Positions 6,174 through 7,093 of a stretch of 7,093 nt of DNA are shown one piece after another. A model generated the notes under the pieces. It was given only the letters and a program-made list of their open reading frames with translations, ran no database searches and was not told the origin of the DNA. Positions within the stretch are counted from its first letter, which is position 1. The number at the start of each line of letters is the position of its first letter. Source of the stretch: Bacillota bacterium (GTDB taxonomy: Bacteria > Bacillota > Clostridia > Christensenellales > QAND01). The stretch spans positions 1 through 7,093 of the forward strand of contig DXZF01000107.1 of assembly GCA_019415425.1 (NCBI GenBank), read 5' to 3'. The position numbers were made by a program, and so were the translations under genes.

Positions 6174-6201
6174 GCGTATGCGGCCGTTTGCGGGCTATAA
6201 T
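6172..6201 (+). promoter_or_regulatory. Promoter of the second two-component system
   Basis: A perfect TATAAT lies at 6196-6201. The best -35 is a weak TTGCGT (3 of 6) at 6172-6177 with an 18-base spacer, starting in the last two bases of the terminator stem. Transcription would start near 6208, giving a leader of about 27 bases with AAAGGA before the ATG at 6235. The weak -35 may indicate activation by a regulator. No ACATACC word occurs here. Confidence 0.6.
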
Positions 6202-6234
6202 CAAACCAAATCGCCTGTGGAAAGGAAATCGATC

Positions 6235-6924
6235 ATGGCAGAAGAACGCATTCTGATCGTAGAGGATGACGAGACCATTGCCCTGGGGCTGGAGTACGCG
6301 CTCAAGCAGGAGGGGATGTGCGCCCAGGTATGCGGCACGATTGCGGCCGCCAAGGATGCGCTCCTGGCACAGGCGTTTGATCTGGCCATTTTGGATATCA
6401 ACCTGCCGGACGGCACCGGATATGCGCTGTGCCGGTACATCAAGGAGCGCGCACAGACCCCCGTGATCTTTTTGACGGTGCACGAGGAGGAGGTCAGCGC
6501 CGTGATGGGGCTTGAAATGGGGGCGGACGACTACATTACAAAGCCGTTTCGCCTGCGCGAGCTGTTGGCCCGCGTGCGCGCGGTGCTGCGGCGCAACGCG
6601 AGTGCCCATGCGCCGCAGCAGATCGAGATCGGCCCTTTGCGCATCCTGTTGGCGCAGGGGCGCGTATACAGGCACGGGGTGGAGGTAAATCTGAGCGCCA
6701 CGGAATTTCGCCTGCTGTTGGCGCTGGCACAGCACCCCGGACAGGTACTCTCGCGCGATCAGCTGCTCGCACGCATCTGGGACGTAGACGGGCAGTTCAT
6801 TGAAGACAACACGCTGAGCGTATCCATCAAGCGCCTGCGGGAAAAGATCGAGGACGATCCGCAGGCGCCACGGCTCATCACCACCGTGCGCGGGCTGGGG
6901 TACCGCATGGAGGAGGGGCAATGA
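6235..6924 (+). CDS. OmpR/PhoB-family DNA-binding response regulator (second two-component system)
   Basis: The product is a 229-residue phosphorylation-controlled transcription factor. The receiver domain (about 4-120) has the acidic pair Asp11/Asp12, phospho-acceptor Asp54 in AILDINLPDGTGY, Thr81, and Lys103 in GADDYITKPF. The winged-helix domain (about 130-226) shows LSATEFRLLLALAQHPGQVLSRDQLL, then NTLSVSIKRLREKI and the final TTVRGLGYRM. The INLPDGTGY pattern resembles regulators of the VncR type in Bacillota, but I would not assign that name. The ATG at 6235 is chosen because AAAGGA lies 8 bases upstream and MAEERILIVEDD is a standard family start. The frame stays open back to 5932, but that stretch is an out-of-frame shadow of the carboxypeptidase plus the terminator. 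The stop overlaps the next kinase gene by four bases (ATGA), which couples the pair. It is clearly divergent in sequence from the first regulator, not a recent duplicate. Confidence 0.95.
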   Translation: MAEERILIVEDDETIALGLEYALKQEGMCAQVCGTIAAAKDALLAQAFDLAILDINLPDGTGYALCRYIKERAQTPVIFLTVHEEEVSAVMGLEMGADDYITKPFRLRELLARVRAVLRRNASAHAPQQIEIGPLRILLAQGRVYRHGVEVNLSATEFRLLLALAQHPGQVLSRDQLLARIWDVDGQFIEDNTLSVSIKRLREKIEDDPQAPRLITTVRGLGYRMEEGQ

Positions 6925-7093
6925 GCATGGGCAGACACGTTGAAGCGCGCAGGTTTGCGGTGATGGCGGCGCTGTTGCTGATGGTCGCAGCGGCGCTGGC
7001 GGTGTGGGCGCAAGCGCGCATAGAGGCACAGGTGAGCGCGCAGTTGCAGCAGCACGATGCGCAGCTCATCGGCGCGATACACCAGGTGGCGCC
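6921..7093 (+). CDS. N-terminus of the second sensor histidine kinase (truncated by window edge)
   Basis: The frame opens at an ATG overlapping the regulator stop as ATGA and runs off the right edge after 57 codons. It shows a basic N-terminus, one hydrophobic membrane segment (about 12-30, rich in Ala, Leu, Val) and the beginning of a Gln-rich, probably extracytoplasmic region. No kinase motif lies inside the window; the call rests on position directly after a response regulator and on the N-terminal architecture. AGGAGG at 6911-6916 is 4 bases from ATG 6921 and 10 bases from the in-frame ATG 6927, so either may be the start. Confidence 0.8.
   Translation, partial: MSMGRHVEARRFAVMAALLLMVAAALAVWAQARIEAQVSAQLQQHDAQLIGAIHQVA

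Noticed and set aside
5932..6234. N-terminal extension of the second regulator by 101 residues
   Set aside because: The extension overlaps the carboxypeptidase out of frame and crosses a strong terminator and promoter. The receiver domain begins normally at the ATG at 6235, which has a ribosome site.
5264..6924. Part of a vancomycin resistance cluster
   Set aside because: There is a VanY-like enzyme and a regulator, but no D-Ala-D-Lac or D-Ala-D-Ser ligase, vanH, vanX or vanT in the window. VanY-type enzymes are common in ordinary wall metabolism.

Overview
The window looks like chromosome from a GC-rich Bacillota, most likely a Clostridia-type anaerobe. The evidence is strong AGGAGG-type ribosome sites, TATAAT -10 boxes, an iron-sulfur L-serine dehydratase, a Gram-positive-style lipoprotein and a VanY-type D,D-carboxypeptidase. 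Genus and species cannot be named from the sequence alone. No mobile element, tRNA, rRNA or CRISPR array is visible.

Layout. Positions 1-1491 (minus strand) hold a single-chain L-serine dehydratase whose last few residues lie beyond the left edge. A 170-base divergent intergenic region (1492-1661) carries a promoter for each direction. Reading right, a tightly packed operon follows: an OmpR/PhoB-type response regulator (1662-2351), a membrane histidine kinase (2353-3846, one base after the regulator stop) and a secreted beta-propeller-like lipoprotein (3824-5050, overlapping the kinase by 23 bases). A 213-base gap (5051-5263) has no gene but is rich in structure: nested inverted repeats that cannot all form at once, a tandem ACATACC repeat and a GC hairpin. 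It leads into a membrane-anchored VanY-like D,D-carboxypeptidase (5264-6106), closed by a very strong 19-bp hairpin terminator. A second promoter then starts an independent two-component system: a complete response regulator (6235-6924) and the first 57 codons of its kinase (6921 to the right edge).

How the genes may work together. The regulator-kinase-lipoprotein trio has the same order and parts as MtrA-MtrB-LpqB of Actinobacteria, where a propeller lipoprotein modulates the kinase of a cell-envelope system. With a peptidoglycan carboxypeptidase next door, an envelope-sensing role is a reasonable inference. A 9-base word (ACATACCGG) occurs both at the trio's own promoter and upstream of the carboxypeptidase. 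It could be a shared binding site for the first regulator, linking the genes into one circuit. These functional links are hypotheses; the gene identities are well supported.
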